The position numbers were made by a program, and so were the translations under genes. Shown here in pieces: positions 5,211 through 7,294 of a DNA stretch of 7,294 nt. The stretch spans positions 1-7,294 of the forward strand of contig CAKOMU010000043.1 in NCBI GenBank assembly GCA_934096755.1, given 5' to 3'. Position 1 is the first letter of the stretch; each line of letters begins with the position of its first letter. The DNA is from an uncultured Bacilli bacterium. GTDB taxonomy: Bacteria; Bacillota_I; Bacilli_A; RF39; UBA660. Below the pieces are notes generated by a model. That model had not been told where the DNA came from and made no database searches. It was given only the letters and a program-made list of their open reading frames with translations.

Positions 5211-7294
5211 ATGAGAGAGAAATTAGTTGAATTATTTGATATTACACCAAAGAGAAAGAAACTAAATGATATTGTAAAGGATATCAATCCTACTATGACC
5301 AAAACTGAATTTTACAATTTAATGACAGATTTACGCCATTTAGAATTAGATGGAAAAGTATATTATGATGAAATAAACAATTCTTATTATGCTTTTCCAT
5401 CTAATTTTATTATAGGAAAAGTAGTCAAAAAACAAGACAATGTTATTACTTTTGTGAGCAACAAAGAAATATTTCAAATAACAGTTAATCAAATAGTCAA
5501 TAAAAGTGATTATTTGGTTTTAGAAGTTGTGGGCAATTCTTTTTGTTTAAAAAAAGTATTAGGAAAAAATAATGGCATTGCCTATTACTATGATCAAGAA
5601 AAGTTAATCAATTTATTTAATGGTTATGATAAAACTTTCACTTTGAAAAGTTTAAAAAAGATTCTTAAATGTAATGAAAAGGAATTGGTAAAAGAATTAT
5701 CCTTAATGGAGGATGAAGGTAAAATTTATTTTGATGAAAATGACAATTACTATAAAGCAATGCCTAATAATTATTTTATTGCAGATTGTGTAGTAACTAA
5801 GCATGGCGATTTTTTAGTTAAGCAAAACAATATCATTAAAAAAATTAAAAAAGAAGAAGCATTTGGTTTACTCCCATTTGATAAAGTCATATTTGCTAAC
5901 CTAGATGGTACCATCAAACCAATTAAAATTTTAGCTCGTAATTACAACGCCGTATGTACATTAAATCCAAATAAAGAATTACAAGTAATAGGAAATAACG
6001 AACTTAAAATTAAATGTATTGATAAAGAGTTTTTATTACAAAAATGGCAAGGAACAGAAAGATTTTTAATGGAAATTACCAAGGCTAAATATAAAAATAC
6101 TTATTATGCTCATTTAAAAGAAGTATTACCGGCCAAAAACTTTGGCGAAGCATCATTAGAAAATATTTTATATAATAATGGCTTTAATCCAAGATATACA
6201 CCAGAAGAACTTCAACAAGTGGAAAACTTACCTACTTTCGTTTCAAAAGAAGAAAAAGAAACCAGATTAGATTTAACAAACGAAAAATTTTTTTCTATCG
6301 ATAGTGCTAATACTAAAGATATTGATGATGCCATTAGTATAAAAAAATTAAACGAACATGAATATCAAGTAATCATTGCTATCGCAGATGTAGCACATTA
6401 TATTAAGTATGGTTCTCCTTTATGGAATCGAGCTTTACAACAATCTACTAATGTCTATTTAATTGACCAAGTTTTAGAAATGCTTCATCCTAATATTTCT
6501 AATGGTATTTGTTCTCTTAATCCCGGGCAAGAAAGATTAGCTAAGGCTTTTATCTTTAAAATTAATGATAGTGGCAAAATAATCGAATCTTGCATTGAGG
6601 ATGCCGTAATTAAATCTCAAATGCAAATGGATTATGTTGAACTAGAAAATATGGATAACAATGAAAAATATGCTAATTTTAAAGAAGAATTAAAATGGTT
6701 AGAAGAGCTATCCAATATTGTAACAAAGAAAAAACGAAATGATGGAGCTGCAGTAATTGAATATAAAAACAAAGCCCAAAATATGGTGCAAATTATGATG
6801 ATTTTAGCTAATGAACTTATGGGAGAATATATGTTTAATCTGGGTATTAACAGTTTATATTTAAATCAAGAAATATCCGTGGAAGATCGAAATAAATCAA
6901 TATTAAATGTAATTAAAAAAACAGGAAGTAAAATAAGAAAACTTAGTAGTATCGAAAGCCCATATGCAATTAAAAAAGTAATTCAATCGATAAAAACAAA
7001 GGAAGAAGCATTGATTTTATCAGGTTTAATGCTTAAAAATAATTATTATTCTTACTTTAGTCCTCAAAATAAAGGTCATTTAGGTTTAGCTTCTAGTGCT
7101 TATGCTCAAGTGACTTCTCCTATTAGACGTTTTGGAGATTTATTTGTTGAATTTATGTATGATAATATTGAAAAAATTATGGCCAGTGAAGAAAGTTTAC
7201 AAAAACTAGATGAAGATTTGGAAAACCTATGTGAGCAAATTAACAAGATGAATAAACTGGCTTTAAAAGCTGAACAAGAAGTAAAACAATTATT
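5211..7294 (+). CDS. rnr: RNase R/VacB-family 3'-5' exoribonuclease with duplicated N-terminal module, C-terminus cut by window end
   Basis: The enzyme degrades RNA processively from the 3' end; RNase R clears structured RNA and takes part in trans-translation decay. The 694 visible residues hold two winged-helix plus OB-like units (about 3-115 and 130-240), a further cold-shock-like region (about 240-300), and the RNB catalytic domain from about 350. The metal-binding aspartates are intact in SIDSANTKDIDDA (362-374: Asp364, 370, 372, 373). VYLIDQVLEML (415-425), ISNGICSLNPG (429-439) and TSPIRRFGDL (635-644) are family signatures. The first catalytic Asp is near 364, against about 272 in E. 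coli RNase R, matching the extra N-terminal module. Two usual motifs are altered: the YRxHExP segment reads YLNQEI (550-555), and the Arg of the R-[LM]-T-Y segment is Gln472. No stop occurs before the edge; an S1 domain is expected beyond it. The start is supported by GAGG and a consensus promoter. Confidence 0.93.
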   Translation, partial: MREKLVELFDITPKRKKLNDIVKDINPTMTKTEFYNLMTDLRHLELDGKVYYDEINNSYYAFPSNFIIGKVVKKQDNVITFVSNKEIFQITVNQIVNKSDYLVLEVVGNSFCLKKVLGKNNGIAYYYDQEKLINLFNGYDKTFTLKSLKKILKCNEKELVKELSLMEDEGKIYFDENDNYYKAMPNNYFIADCVVTKHGDFLVKQNNIIKKIKKEEAFGLLPFDKVIFANLDGTIKPIKILARNYNAVCTLNPNKELQVIGNNELKIKCIDKEFLLQKWQGTERFLMEITKAKYKNTYYAHLKEVLPAKNFGEASLENILYNNGFNPRYTPEELQQVENLPTFVSKEEKETRLDLTNEKFFSIDSANTKDIDDAISIKKLNEHEYQVIIAIADVAHYIKYGSPLWNRALQQSTNVYLIDQVLEMLHPNISNGICSLNPGQERLAKAFIFKINDSGKIIESCIEDAVIKSQMQMDYVELENMDNNEKYANFKEELKWLEELSNIVTKKKRNDGAAVIEYKNKAQNMVQIMMILANELMGEYMFNLGINSLYLNQEISVEDRNKSILNVIKKTGSKIRKLSSIESPYAIKKVIQSIKTKEEALILSGLMLKNNYYSYFSPQNKGHLGLASSAYAQVTSPIRRFGDLFVEFMYDNIEKIMASEESLQKLDEDLENLCEQINKMNKLALKAEQEVKQL
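5217..5930 (+). repeat. Internal protein-level tandem duplication in RNase R (winged helix plus OB unit, two copies)
   Basis: Residues 3-115 and 130-240 align as two copies. Each starts with EKLxxLF (3-9 and 130-136). The best segment is residues 44-68 against 166-190, where 12 of 25 positions are identical without gaps (Glu, GK, Tyr, DE, Asn, Tyr, Ala, Pro, Asn, Ile in register). Each copy ends in a beta-rich stretch and a hydrophobic strand before a KVL or KIL. The DNA has diverged, so the duplication is old. This was found by eye; a self-alignment would settle the boundaries. Confidence 0.72.

Noticed and set aside
1..7294. Mollicute-type genetic code
   Set aside because: TGA terminates murC, dusB and the phosphatase-like gene, and Trp codons are TGG, so the code is standard despite the AT richness.

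Overview
The window is AT-rich, densely packed bacterial DNA. TGG encodes Trp and TGA serves as a stop (murC, dusB and the phosphatase-like gene), so the code is the standard bacterial one and not the Mycoplasma code. An anaerobic ribonucleotide reductase, a peptidoglycan ligase with Clostridia/Bacilli-type motifs, and Gram-positive-style promoters and Shine-Dalgarno sites point to a low-GC, cell-walled, anaerobic member of the Bacillota. An uncultured, streamlined gut-type Bacilli/Erysipelotrichia-like lineage is plausible, but that placement is inference.

Layout: (1) 1-601, minus strand, the first 200 codons of nrdD (class III anaerobic ribonucleotide reductase), running off the left edge. 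(2) 602-953, a divergent intergenic region with one promoter facing each way. (3) 954-2318, plus strand, murC, ending at a bidirectional hairpin terminator. (4) 5124-2325, minus strand, a tight four-gene operon: SGNH-hydrolase-like protein, histidine-phosphatase-like protein, PduL-type phosphotransacylase, and DusB-type tRNA-dihydrouridine synthase. The terminator it shares with murC lies partly inside the dusB coding end. (5) 5125-5210, a compact divergent promoter region in which the two -35 boxes occupy almost the same bases. (6) 5211 to the right edge, plus strand, an RNase R/VacB-family exoribonuclease lacking only its C-terminal part.

Most genes are housekeeping: DNA precursors, cell wall, acetyl-phosphate metabolism, tRNA modification and RNA decay. 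Two things stand out. First, the two leading genes of the minus-strand operon are intact, recognisable enzyme folds whose catalytic residues have been replaced: the SGNH protein has lost its Ser, Asp and His, and the phosphatase-like protein has lost its RHG motif. They look like a neighbouring pair of pseudoenzymes. Second, the RNase R has an N-terminal extension of about 90-120 residues that looks like a tandem duplication of its winged-helix plus OB-fold module, and it departs from the family at some conserved positions outside the metal site. No mobile element, CRISPR array, tRNA or rRNA was seen.
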